Below, one piece after another: positions 23,166 through 33,560 of a stretch of DNA of 64,000 bases; the stretch's first letter is position 1; every line of letters begins with the position of its first letter. The stretch comes from Cephalopachus bancanus. Its lineage: Eukaryota > Chordata > Mammalia > Primates > Tarsiidae. Position numbers and translations under genes: made by a program. Under the pieces are notes generated by a model. The model was not told where the DNA came from. It saw only the letters and a list, made by a program, of their open reading frames with translations, and made no database searches. The DNA lies in the NCBI GenBank assembly GCA_027257055.1, contig JAPVLO010000574.1, forward strand, positions 186,001 to 250,000, read 5' to 3'.

Positions 23166-25379
23166 CCTTTTCTTTGATCATTTGCTTTTACACTTTATTT
23201 AGGCATTGTTTTAAATAGAGCAACAACACTAAGAAGTCTAGCACCACATTATGAAATATACTGTAATGTATTCCTTTTATATATACTTGGATATAAAGCT
23301 CCCAAATAACACATCATGAATGCAAAGGAATCATTTTAATTTGTAACAGTAGTCATAAACATTAAATAGCACATTTTTCATACTCTGTGGGACCTGACAT
23401 GGGAAAAAATGAGAAGATGAAAAACGTTCTTCAGTGCATACTATAGTGTCTGGCAGATAGTCTAGTGCTTAGGAAACATATGTTGAGAAAAGACCGGAAT
23501 TATCCTCTACCAGTTTGTAAAGGGAGAGAAGAATCATGAACTCATCAAAAATGAGTTCTTTTTTATGAGCAGACTGCTGACAGTAGCTAATGGGTAATCT
23601 TTCCAGGGCACATTCATTTGCAGAGAAAAACAAATTATCTAGAAAATGGCATCCTGCTTATTTCCTTAAAAGAATCATTTTAAAAACTCCTTTCTTTCAA
23701 CCTATAATTATGTATAATTCTCCAAAAGTCTTCTGCAGCAACTGTAATTTATAATTAGTATTTACATTTTAATACTAAACCAAAAAAAGTTGCTACTGAA
23801 AATGATAAGAAAAAATTTGTTAGGATCATGAATTAGTTTCTTTCTCCCTAGAAAATATGTTATTAATAAAATGTCAAATTTAATATTGACTAGTAAATAT
23901 TTATTTTTTTTACTTTTCCCTAAAAGCAAAATACAGGTTGACAATATATTAGTTGCATCTTGTTTAGATATATAGAATAATTTTTGGTAAGACTCACTCA
24001 TTGCTTCCTTACTAGTATTACCAAATCAACTATATATTTGGAAATTCAGTATTCTTATTTGTTCCTATAGTTGACCATAACCTTTAGATATATCCATGCC
24101 AAAAGGAAGAATTATCTTCCAGAAAATATATTTATATTAGACTCATTGAGACAATATTTAGCTGGTGATTTTATTTTATTTGTTATACTTCAATGACAAG
24201 TCAACTGTGCATTATATACATTGTCAATAGGTAGCAATTATTTGCCTGCCAAGTTTGTTGTAGAAGCATCTAAAATGCAAAAGTGATATTAAAACATAAA
24301 TTCATCGGTTACCTTAGAAGACAGTAAACCATAAAAAACTTGTAGAATTTGTTGAAAGTGTTCCAAGCATCAACACTTATAATTAAGCCAAACATTTCTG
24401 TACTTTACTCAATAAATTTCTGGCCACACATTTCAGATGGCCCATACAACGAGTCATTGTGAAGTATCAAGCCAAATATAAAATTGTCTTCTAACGTGAA
24501 AAAAAATTTAATCTTCCATGGAAAATAGTAAAATAGGATGCCCCTAAAATAGAGAAAAGAGCCATGATACATATTGTAAATAATATGATGGTCTGCCAAG
24601 TTCAGTGAAATAATTGTTAGGAAAATATCAAAAATACAAAAGAAAGCTAAGTGTACAGTAAAATTTTATTCTAAAAGATATGTTGAATACCTTAACTTAA
24701 ATTCAAAAGAAAAATTGTAGGTACTAAAGCTGAAAATTGTGATTCTTTGAATCATTAACTTTTTTGTGGAATAAACAATAAATTGCAAAAAGAGAACCTA
24801 TTGGAATTAAATCTAATACTCACATCAAGAAAGAAGTTCTACACATTTAAATTATATTATTTGCTTGGTTCCTTCTATAGTCATATAATTTTTTTCCTCC
24901 AAATTCAGTTTCACTTGGTTGTGCGGGGTCATTAATAATCAAATACGTAAATGTGCTTAATAAATTTAATATATTAGAAAACAACTTTTTCCCCTAGATC
25001 TCAACCTATTGTTGCTATTACTAAATGACAGAAATTAAAACAATGTCAAGTCACTCAACAATCCTATGAGGAAAATAAGCATAATTATAAATCAATTTTT
25101 TTTCTCTAGCAAAAATATATTTATTTCACATGGGATATTGTAAATAAATAAATTCAAGTTTACTCTAATTCACTTTCCCTAAAATAGTAGCAACTATGTT
25201 ACTACCATAACTACCACCACCACTACAGAAAGAAAAAAGTAAGCAGAGTTTAATCCTTGTATTGTGACTAAGGTGGGCTTTATGTGTTTATTTAGAAATT
25301 GCTTTCTATAGGGAAGTTTGTCTCCATGTAGAGACACACACAAAGGCTTTGGGAAGGGTCTCCAGTGGGTCACTATGAA
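23166..25379. other. No recognised feature
   Basis: Very AT-rich sequence with frames shorter than 80 residues and no protein character. 'agtgtctggcagatagt' near 23447 may be a trace of a MIR or L2 end. Confidence 0.5.
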
Positions 25380-25390
25380 AATGCAGTTCT

Positions 25391-25675
25391 TTTTTTGAGT
25401 TGGAGTCTCACTCTGTCGCCCAGACTGGAGTGCAGTGGCTGCTCCCAGCCACTGCAGCCTCGACCTGCTGGAGCTCCGGCGATCCTTCTGCCTCAGCCTT
25501 CCAAGTAGCTAGAATTACAGGCGTGCGCTACCATGCCCGGCTAATTTTTTGGTTTATTGTAGAGATAAGGTCTCACCAAATTGCCCAGGCGGGTCTTGAA
25601 CCCGCGGGCTCCAGCAATCCACTCACCTCTGCCTCCCAAGGTGCGGGATTACAGGCTGAGCCACCAAGCCCGGCT
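25391..25675 (-). mobile_element. Lineage-specific Alu sharing its site with an L1
   Basis: Short T tail, long-linker subtype. Flanked by 'aatgcagttctt' at 25380-25391 and 25676-25687; the same word, with one change, also ends the adjoining L1. Confidence 0.95.
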
Positions 25676-25689
25676 AATGCAGTTCTTAA

Positions 25690-26775
25690 TAGAGAAATTC
25701 ATATGGAAAAATAAACAATCACGAATAGCCAAAACAATCCTCACCAAAAGAAACAAAGAAGGAGGTATCAGACTTCCAGACTTCAAACTTTACTATAAGG
25801 CTACAGTAATCAAAACAGCCTGGTATTGGTACAAGAATAGACGTATGGGCCAATGGAACAGGATAGGGATTCCAGAAGCAAAATGTCAATTTTTCAACCA
25901 ACTCATCTTCGACAAAGCCTCCATCAACAACCACTAGGGAGAGGAGAACCTATTCAGTAAATGGTGCTGGGATAACTAGCTGACCACATGCAGAAGATTG
26001 AAACAGGACCCCTACCTATCACCATACACAAAAATCAACTCCATCTGAATCAAAGACCTAAACATAAAACCTCAAACTATAAGAAACTTAGAAAATGCAG
26101 GAGGCACTCTTATGGAAATTGGAAGTGACAACCAATTCCTGATCAAAACCCCAAGTGCCCATGCCATAAGAAATAAGATATAGAAGTGGGACCTCATCAA
26201 ACTGAAAAGCTTCTGCAAAGTCAAAGAAACCATCAAGAGAGCCAAGAGACAGTCCAAAGACTGGGAAAATTTGTCAACTGTATATCTGACAAAGGCCTAA
26301 CATCCAGGATCTACAAGAAACTCAAATACGCCAAAAGAAAAAAACCAAAGGGCCCCATTAAAAAGTCGGCAAAAGACATGAATAGTCACTTTGCAAAAGA
26401 AGATATATGGGCAGCCAACAGACACATGAAAAAATGCTCAGTCTCACTCATCATCAGAGAAATGCAAATCAAAACCAGATGAGATACCACCTTACCCCAG
26501 TAAGAATGGCCATCATGAATAAAACAAATAGCAAGAGATGCTGGGGAGGATGCAGAGAAAAAGGAACGTTTCTACACTGTTGGTGGGAATGCAAACTAGT
26601 GCAACCTCTTTGGAAAATAGTGTGGCGATTTCTAAAAGGATTAGAAATTGACCTTCCATATGACTCAGCAATCCCCCTAATGGGAATATACCTGGACAAA
26701 CTCAAATCATTCTACAAAAAAGATACCTGCACACGTATTTTTGTTGCAGCTCTATTCACAATAGCAAAAACATGA
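25690..26775 (+). pseudogene. L1 ORF2 C-terminal fragment
   Basis: Three overlapping frames (to 25937, 26186-26482 and 26407-26775) cover the C-terminal third of ORF2p after the reverse transcriptase. They contain '[20 protein letters not shown]', '[18 protein letters not shown]' and '[19 protein letters not shown]', standard ORF2 blocks. The Cys-rich end near '[14 protein letters not shown]' is present. Catalytic domains are absent because the insertion is 5' truncated. It cannot make an active protein. Confidence 0.88.
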
Positions 26776-27187
26776 AACCAACAATGCTGCCCATCAAAGC
26801 TGGACTGGATAAAAAAAATTGTAGTACATATACACAATGGAATGTTATGCTGTCATAAAGTGCAAACATATGGACTTCGCAGCAACTTGGATAGATTTAG
26901 AGTCAATAACACTCAGTTATCTATCACAGAAAAGAAGAACAGAGTACTACATGTTCTCACTCATAAGTGGACCCCGAACATTTACCATAATAATGTAAGA
27001 AAGGGATTGGCAGTAGCGGGATACTGCCAGGGTGGGAAGTGAGGGCTGGGACACAACATCAGTAAGGGTACCTGATCTCAAGTCAGGAAAAGTGGGGACC
27101 AAATGGAGGCCCAAACTTTACCTGTATGATGACCATTTGTATAACTAATCCTGAATTGTATCCCACAACTTTAAAATAAAAAAAATA
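25690..27187 (+). mobile_element. 5'-truncated L1, plus strand
   Basis: About 1.5 kb of L1 from ORF2 '[20 protein letters not shown]' through the C-terminus to a 3' UTR and an A-rich tail 'aaaataaaaaaaataaa'. Target duplication 'aatgcagttctt' (25676) and 'aatgcaattctt' (27188-27199). ORF2 is broken at 25937 and later by stops and shifts. Confidence 0.93.
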
Positions 27188-27199
27188 AAATGCAATTCT

Positions 27200-27968
27200 T
27201 AAGAGGAGCTTTATATAATCTTCATTTCTCCATTTTTGGGTATATGCTTTAATGAAGATGTCCAAAATGAAAATGTCTGGAAAAGACAACTTCTGCTTTG
27301 GAATAATATATCACCCAGTGACAAGAGATGAGATATACTTGCTATACAAAAAAAAAAAAAAAGAAAAAAAAGTGTGTGTGAGAGAGAGTAATGTTTAAGA
27401 TTTACAACTTTTAGCTTTCTCTTGTTAAATTAATACAGTCTTTCCTATATTTTAAAGTTCCATCCATGCCAAATAATAAAACATTAAAAAATACAGAATG
27501 GGGATAAACTATGATCCTGAACTGTAACATTAAAATATGACTTAAAAATCAATACATTCTTTTTTCCAGTGCATCATCTCAAATTGCACACTAAGTCAGA
27601 GCAGCTGGGCTATGATCCAAATCAGAGTATAAGACAATACAAAACAACAGATTAACAGATTACAGAACCAGTGTTATTCATCATATAGACATAGTCACTA
27701 GACCAATTTTGGTAGAGATACAAAGTTTGAATTCACAAAGTGATAAATGTCCAGATGGAAACTGGAAAAATACAGTCTGATTCACAGATGTTGTGCCTAT
27801 TTAGTGATACACATCTGGATTTCTGAAATCATCCAGATAATTAACTATATATTTGAGCTTCCTTGCAACTGTTTTGTGTCATCCAAACAGTCATCATGCC
27901 ATCTTTAAGTTCATATATTCTCTATGATTTGCTAATATTATATGTATTTTTATAAATGTATTAATATA
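27200..27968. other. No recognised feature
   Basis: AT-rich; includes an A-rich run with (TG)/(GA) repeats at 27347-27389. No family recognised. Confidence 0.5.
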
Positions 27969-27970
27969 TG

Positions 27971-28500
27971 TATGAGGGGTGACCAAAAAAATCCAGAATT
28001 TGTCGATAAAAAATTGTGTATTTTTTCTTACATATTTAAACTTCAATCCCTTTCAAAGTACTCCATTTGATGCAATACACCTAACCAGACTCTTTTTCCA
28101 TTGCTCAAAACAGTTTTTCTACTTGTCAATTTTGATGCCTTTTAGTGCTTCTGCCATTTTTTTGTTTCACCTCTTCCATATCAGCACAGCTTTCCCTTTG
28201 AGGACTTTTTTTTCATCTGGGAATACAACAAAAAATGCACAGGAGTCATGTAGTTTTTTGTCAAAAACTGCTGAACACTCAGTGCGGTGCAGTGTGGGCA
28301 AGTATGCTCATAAGTTATCCATTATGAAATGGACAAATGTGTTGAAAGAATCTCAGAAAAAAGCATCATGAACTGTACCTCTCACAACAACGATAGCTGG
28401 TACACTGACGCTGAAGGGTTCCTAGAACACGTATCTAGCAGGAGAAGCTTGTAATACAAAGGGCCCACCCGCCTCCAGAAAAATTTCATTTTGGGGAGGG
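27971..28500 (-). mobile_element. Mariner DNA transposon copy 2, damaged
   Basis: Begins after a TA with 'tgaggggtgaccaaaaaaat', close to the ends of copy 1. The body matches copy 1 over long stretches ('ttgcaaaacagtttttctac'-type region near 28110, 'gtcaaaaactgctgaacact' near 28260). No transposase frame is left. The right end is blurred by the (GT)n tract that follows. Confidence 0.75.
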
Positions 28501-28505
28501 GTCCT

Positions 28506-28517
28506 TCGTGTGTGTGT

Positions 28518-28559
<42 letters not shown>
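28506..28559. repeat. (GT)n microsatellite
   Basis: Perfect GT run interrupted once by 'gg', next to the mariner end. Confidence 0.97.
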
Positions 28560-28561
<2 letters not shown>

Positions 28562-28564
28562 GAA

Positions 28565-28738
28565 CAATCACTTCCCAGGGAACACTTACCAATGTCTGGA
28601 GATATATGCAATTGTCTTATCCTACCGAGGGGTGCTACTGGCATTGAATAGGTAAAGGCCATGGATGCTGCTAAACAGCCTTCAATACACAGGACAGATC
28701 CTTCAGCAAAGAATATTAGCTGAGGAGCTCATTATTTA
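28565..28738 (+). mobile_element. MER20-like hAT element fragment
   Basis: Diagnostic words: 'ccaatgtctggagatat', 'ggtgctactggcattgaata', 'catggatgctgctaaacag', 'acacaggacag', 'caaagaatatt'. Both inverted ends are eroded. MER20 is a non-autonomous hAT-Charlie repeat. Confidence 0.8.
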
Positions 28739-29740
28739 AAATTAATTGGTCATACTTTATATCAATATTTACAGATTATAAATCAAAGTGCAAAAATGGA
28801 GAGAAAGCTGCACTGAAGAGTCTTGTTTGGTAGCTTTTGTATTAAACTAATAAATTAGAGCTACTAGATAAGTTTAAGATCTAATTGTGTCTGGGTTAGG
28901 ATTAGTAGTGTGCTGCAGCAGCCAACTGATATTGGCTGGAAATTACTTTTAAATGTTCAGGAATTCCATGAGCCAGTTCATGCCATGTTGGTATCCTACT
29001 AAAATTGTCCATGTTGAAAATATTTACATGAAGGAAATCAACAAACACTACAATCAGAACTTTGCCACACACATCCCTTTCAGGAAGGAAGTTGCAGGTC
29101 ATTTTATAGCACACTACTGGTTAAGATACAGAGCACTAGTGATGTTGTAATACTGCTTACATAAACTTAATTCTATGAAAAAATTGTTTTATAGTTTAAT
29201 TTTAAACACCATCACAACTATGTAGTTTTAGGATAATCTATTCTAATCATACTTTATATTTCCATAAAACATCAATGTATTCCCTTTGAAAAATGCCAAC
29301 CACCGATGATGCCATATATCCCAACAGAAGTTCTAATTGACCATTTTTTTCAAAATAAAGCTAACGAAAATATTCTGCACTTCATTAGCCAAAGGTTTAA
29401 TTGCTCGTTTTATTCTTTCTTAGTGGTCTACAAAATAAAGGTGAATCTTAAAATGGACTGGAATCTTAGATTTATGGCATATGATAAAAGGGACAAAGAT
29501 AATACTCAAACTCAAGCAAAAGTGACCAAATCCTGACCATTATGCTGTGCTACTGACAATTATCTTACTTGACTTCTAATTTTGATATCAGTTACCCTAC
29601 CTAATTAGGGTTGTTATTGAAGATCTATTTGATACTAGTGACCTAATTAGATCAACCATTGATCTTTTGTGTAAAGTTCAATTATTTTTTCAAGAGATTT
29701 CTTAGCTGTACAGAGACAGAGTTAACAGAAACAAATTTTC
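28739..29740. other. No recognised feature
   Basis: AT-rich sequence without a recognised repeat or convincing frame. Confidence 0.5.
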
Positions 29741-29805
29741 TGGGCAGCAAGACCTCATCTCTACAACAAATCAAAAAATCAGCCGTGCGTGGTAGTGCAT
29801 GTCTG
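29741..29805 (+). repeat. Alu piece at the outer edge of the inverted repeat
   Basis: 65 bp that match 30935-30999 in direct orientation with about two differences ('tgggcagcaagacc' ... 'gtgcatgtctg'). Its first 14 bases are also complementary to 29805-29818, so it can fold back on the left arm. Confidence 0.9.
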
Positions 29806-30132
29806 GTCTTGCTGCCCAGGCGGGTCTCGACCCGAGGGCTCAGGCAATCCATTCACCTCAGCCTCCCAAAGGCGCGGGATTACAGGCTGAGCCACCAAGC
29901 CTGGCATAAAAAATTTTAAAATAGGGTTTTTGAGCTAAGATTTTTTTTTAAGCTTCATCTGCAGGTATTAGAAAAGAAGAAGTAAAAGGTTATCTAGTGT
30001 TTTTAGACTTGACAAATCTTAGAAAATAATTACATTTATAGCTAAATAGTTGCTTTATCAGGAATAATTCTTGTGATGCCATAATATAATTTACTAAAGA
30101 GGATGATCCTATATTGGCCTCTAATTCCTCTA
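29805..30132. repeat. Left arm of a 330-bp inverted repeat
   Basis: Reverse complement of 30619-30948. The outer part (29805-29917) is Alu, the inner part unique and gag-derived sequence. Identity is very high in the inner part (a few differences) and lower in the Alu part. From about 30090 the plus strand reads 'FTKEDDPILASNSSKA', in line with the gag sequence that follows. Confidence 0.95.
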
Positions 30133-30618
30133 AAGCTATGTCTATAACTCCTCCCTTAGATGACAGCACTCCATCCCCAGCGGATGAGGCTAGTTTGAAA
30201 AAGGAGGCAGTTCAGCATCATGAGCAAAAGCATCCTTGATAATTTAATCAATTTATCCTTGACCCAACCTTCTCCTCACTATGTGCCGAGGAAGTCCGCT
30301 TTCACTCCTGGGCACTCCCTCTCATCCAAAGCACCTTACGTTGGTATTAAGGGAGCTAAAAGGCAGACTGAGGAGAAAGGTGATTTGGATTTTTCTTTGT
30401 GCTTTCCAATTTGTTTGATAATAAATTTTGAAGATGCCCCCCCGGTATGGGAACCATTGCCATACAAACTCTTAAAAGAGCTCAGGGAAGCTTGTTCCCA
30501 GTATGGACCTTTGGCCCCCTATACCTCCACACTTATGGAACAGTTCACTAACCGTTGGATGACCCGATATGATTGGTAAATGCTTGCTAAATGCTGTTTA
30601 ACAGAAGGAAATTTTTTG
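30133..30618 (+). pseudogene. Betaretrovirus-like gag fragment between the arms
   Basis: Gag is the retroviral core polyprotein. The frame at 30220-30579 reads 'LPYKLLKELREACSQYGP' followed by 'APYTSTLMEQFTNRWMTRYDW', and after one in-frame stop the sequence goes on as 'MLAKCCLTEGNFLLE'. This matches the N-terminal capsid domain of betaretroviruses (class II ERV, MPMV/HERV-K type). Upstream, in another frame, 'DEASLKKEAVQHHEQKHP' resembles the linker before capsid. Capsid is cut where the right arm starts (30619); the major homology region, nucleocapsid, pol and LTRs are absent. At least one frameshift and a stop kill it. This is a different lineage from the provirus at 14-21 kb. Confidence 0.75.
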
Positions 30619-30948
30619 TTAGAGGAATTAGAGGCCAATATAGGATCATCCTCTTTAGTAAATTATATTATGGCATCACAAGAATTATTCCTGATAAAGC
30701 AACTATTTGGGCATAAATGTAATTATTTTCTAGGATTTGTCAAGTCTAAAAACACTAGATAACCTTTTACTTCTTCTTTTCTAATACCTGCAGATGAAGC
30801 TTAAAAAAAAATCTTAGCTCAAAAACCCTATTTTAAAATTTTTTATGCCGGGCTCGGTGGCTCAGCCTGTAATCCCACGCCTTTGGGAGGCTGAGGTGAA
30901 TGGATAGCCTGGGCCCTCGGGTTCAAGACCCGCCTGGGCAGCAAGACC
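30619..30948. repeat. Right arm of the inverted repeat
   Basis: Inverted copy of 29805-30132: gag-side sequence first, then the first part of the Alu at 30847. The frame 30580-30762 enters the arm and turns into antisense sequence after 'FLLE', so its last 46 residues are not retroviral. Confidence 0.95.
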
Positions 30949-31133
30949 TCATCTCTACAATAAATCAAAAAATCAGCCATGCGTGGTAGTGCATGTCTGT
31001 AATTCCGGCTACTTGGAAGGCTGAGGCAGAAGGATCGCCGGAGCCCAGCATGTCGAGGCTGTGGTGGCCGGGAGCGGCCACTGCACTCCAGTCTGGGTGA
31101 CAGAGTGAGACTCCAACTCAAAAAAAAAAAAAA
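30847..31133 (+). mobile_element. Lineage-specific Alu, complete, in the right arm
   Basis: Full dimer, deleted subtype, with poly(A). Its first 100 bp are part of the inverted repeat; the remainder is single copy here. No target duplication was found, which fits a rearranged junction. Confidence 0.93.
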
Positions 31134-31810
31134 TTATTTGTGCAAATTTATGAAGCACATGTATAATTTTGTTTTATTATATATAATGTGTAGTGATCAA
31201 GTCAGGATACTAAGGTGCCCACCTCCCAAGCACAGCACATTTTTATTACCTATATTCACCCTACTCTGCTGTTAAACATTGGTTTGATTCCTTTTATCTT
31301 ACTGTATGTTTGTATCCTTCAACTCACTTATCTTCATCATCCCCCTCCCTTCTTATCCTTTCCAGGCTATGTTCTCTATATTTCCACTCTCTACCTCTAT
31401 GTGATCAGACATTTTAGCTTCCACATATAAGTGAGAACATGTATTATTTGTCTTTTGGGGAAGCTTATGCAAGAGAATTGCTTGAAGTCAGGAATTTAAG
31501 ACCAGCATGGGCAACATAGCAAAAGGTAATGGCTTCCAGTTCCATCCACGTTGCTGAAAATAACATGATTTCATTTTTTTATGGCTGAATAGTACTCTAT
31601 TGTATGTTTTGTCTACATTTTCTTTATCTATTAATCTATTAATGGGTTCTTACATTGATTTAATATCTTTACTAGTGTGAATAGTGCTGCAATACACATG
31701 TAAGTGCAGGTATTTCTTTGATACAATGATTACTTTTCCTTTGTGTAGATACCAGTAGTGGGATTACTGAATCAAATGATAATTCTATTTTCAGTTTTCA
31801 CAAATCTATT
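31134..31810 (-). mobile_element. Old L1 3' end
   Basis: L1 3' UTR reversed: 'catataagtgagaacatgta' (31423), 'ttccagttccatccacgttg' (31533), 'ccagtagtgggattactgaa' (31751). Diverged. Confidence 0.8.
31456..31527 (+). mobile_element. Fragment of an older, AluJ/monomer-type Alu
   Basis: 'gagaattgcttgaagtcagg' and 'aagaccagcatgggcaacat' match conventional Alu, not the local lineage family. About 70 bp within the L1 3' end. Confidence 0.75.
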
Positions 31811-32559
31811 TATTACTGCTCCCTTCTTGACCTAACCTTTTCCACCTTAATCTTATCAATAATCAAACTGACATTTCCAATACTGAGGACAGAGACATCA
31901 TGTCAAAAAAAAAACCAAAAAAAAACCAATCAAATGCATAGGTCAATTAGTATGAAAAGTTTCTACAACTACTTGGGAGAATTATTTGCATTTTTGAGGT
32001 CTTTCACTGATCTAGTCTTACAAAACTGGTTATCTACTGCAGATAGAAACCTATCTATTGCTTCATTTCTCTGAAAGGACAGCAATTATGTTTTTAAGGT
32101 AAACACATTTTCAGAGTTTGAAGTCATCAAATAGCTCATTTTGGGTTTATTTTAGTGAAATCTTGTTTTAGTCTTTTTCAATTCAAAGTGTTTTTCTATG
32201 AAGATATGGGGCCTTAGGTTGAATATTGTTATTTATGTATTTTAAGAAAATCTCTTTGACAGAAATATTTCAAAAAATGGTAATTCCATATTAATTCAGG
32301 TTTAGAAAGATCCTCCAACTTTATCTTTTAATATAGGTATGCTATGACTTAATTAGCCACTGAAAGAATTATTTTAAATAGTCTTAAACAATGGTTAAAT
32401 ATTTGTCCAAATGCAATAATTTCATTTGATCAAATATAGATACAAAAATACTTAGTTATTGTTTATTTGTATGTCAGTTCAGCTTGTTTCAGAAACTTCT
32501 GAAACTGAATTTTCATGTGAAGTATGTTCAATACAAGACAATCTATAAGAGCAAAAGGC
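31811..32559. other. No recognised feature
   Basis: AT-rich; a short duplicated 'aaaaaaaaaccaaaaa' run near 31903. No family recognised. Confidence 0.5.
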
Positions 32560-32713
32560 TGAAAATGACCCAAATGTTTATCAACAAGGTGGGAGGCTGA
32601 AGAAACTGTGGTAAATCCACAAAATGGAGTCTGATAACAGCCATAAAAAGTAGTGAAGATATCTAAATACTCTTATAGTGCAATCTCTGAAATATAATAT
32701 ATTTTTAAAAAAA
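32560..32713 (+). mobile_element. Old L1M 3' fragment
   Basis: 'gaccc..aatgtttatcaaca', 'ggtaaatccacaaaatggag' and 'gccataaaaagtagtgaaga' follow the ORF2 end of old L1M elements. Diverged and short. Confidence 0.6.
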
Positions 32714-32724
32714 TGTATATAATA

Positions 32725-33036
32725 GCCGGGCTCAGTGGCTCAGCCTGTAATCCCACACTTTGGGAGGCTGAGGTGAGTGGATTGTCTGAGCCCATGGGTT
32801 TGAGACCCGCCTGAGCAACTTGGTAAGACCTCATCTCTACAATAAGTAAAAAAATTATTCAGGCATGGTAGCGCATGCCTGTGGTTCCAGGCATGGAAGG
32901 CTGAGGCGGAAGGATCGCTGGAGCCCAGCAGGTAGAGGCTGTGGTGGCTGGGAGCAGCCACTGGACTCCAGTCTGGGCAACAGAGCGAGACTCCAACTCA
33001 AAAAATAAAATAAAATAAAATAAAATGAAATAAAAT
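32725..33036 (+). mobile_element. Lineage-specific Alu with (AAAAT)n tail
   Basis: Long-linker subtype; tail grown into 'aaaat' repeats. Perfect 11-bp TSD 'tgtatataata' (32714-32724 and 33037-33047). A small gap in the right arm near 32890. Confidence 0.94.
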
Positions 33037-33289
33037 TGTATATAATATGCCGACCACTGCCACCATGTCCTTAGATTCCACAGAGTATTCTACATTCTCA
33101 ATGTTGCTATCTCTTTCCTCCTTTGCATGTATTTCATTGTTGTTGCTATATTTTGTTTTTTTTTGTTTTGGTATAGGCAGAGTATTACAACCTATCCCCA
33201 CATCACCTTTTAGTCCTACAACATCTTTCCTCTTAGATTATGATCATGTTGCAATCATTAACTGATAAGATAAAGTATAAAATACATTG

Positions 33290-33560
33290 ACCAACAGATG
33301 TGTTCTACCATGCGCTGGACAATGTGCTATATGCTGGGGAAAGAGAGAAATATAACATAGACTCTGCCATTAGGAAACTCACCAGTAGAAGAGGTAGTCA
33401 TGCTAACCAATAAATTGCATTTTAATGTAATACTTATAAGACAATGTTAGATGCAAGTTTCAGAAATAGTTCAAAGTGGAGACTAAGTACGATGGTGAGA
33501 AGCAGTGAGAATGATTCTGGAAGTTCTACTACAAATAACATTTGAGTTACAATGTAAACG
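33290..33560 (+). mobile_element. Old L2-type fragment
   Basis: 'catgcgctggacaatgtgct' and 'atgctggggaaagagagaaa' followed by 'gaaactcaccagtag' follow a common L2-type pattern. Ends are vague. Confidence 0.5.
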
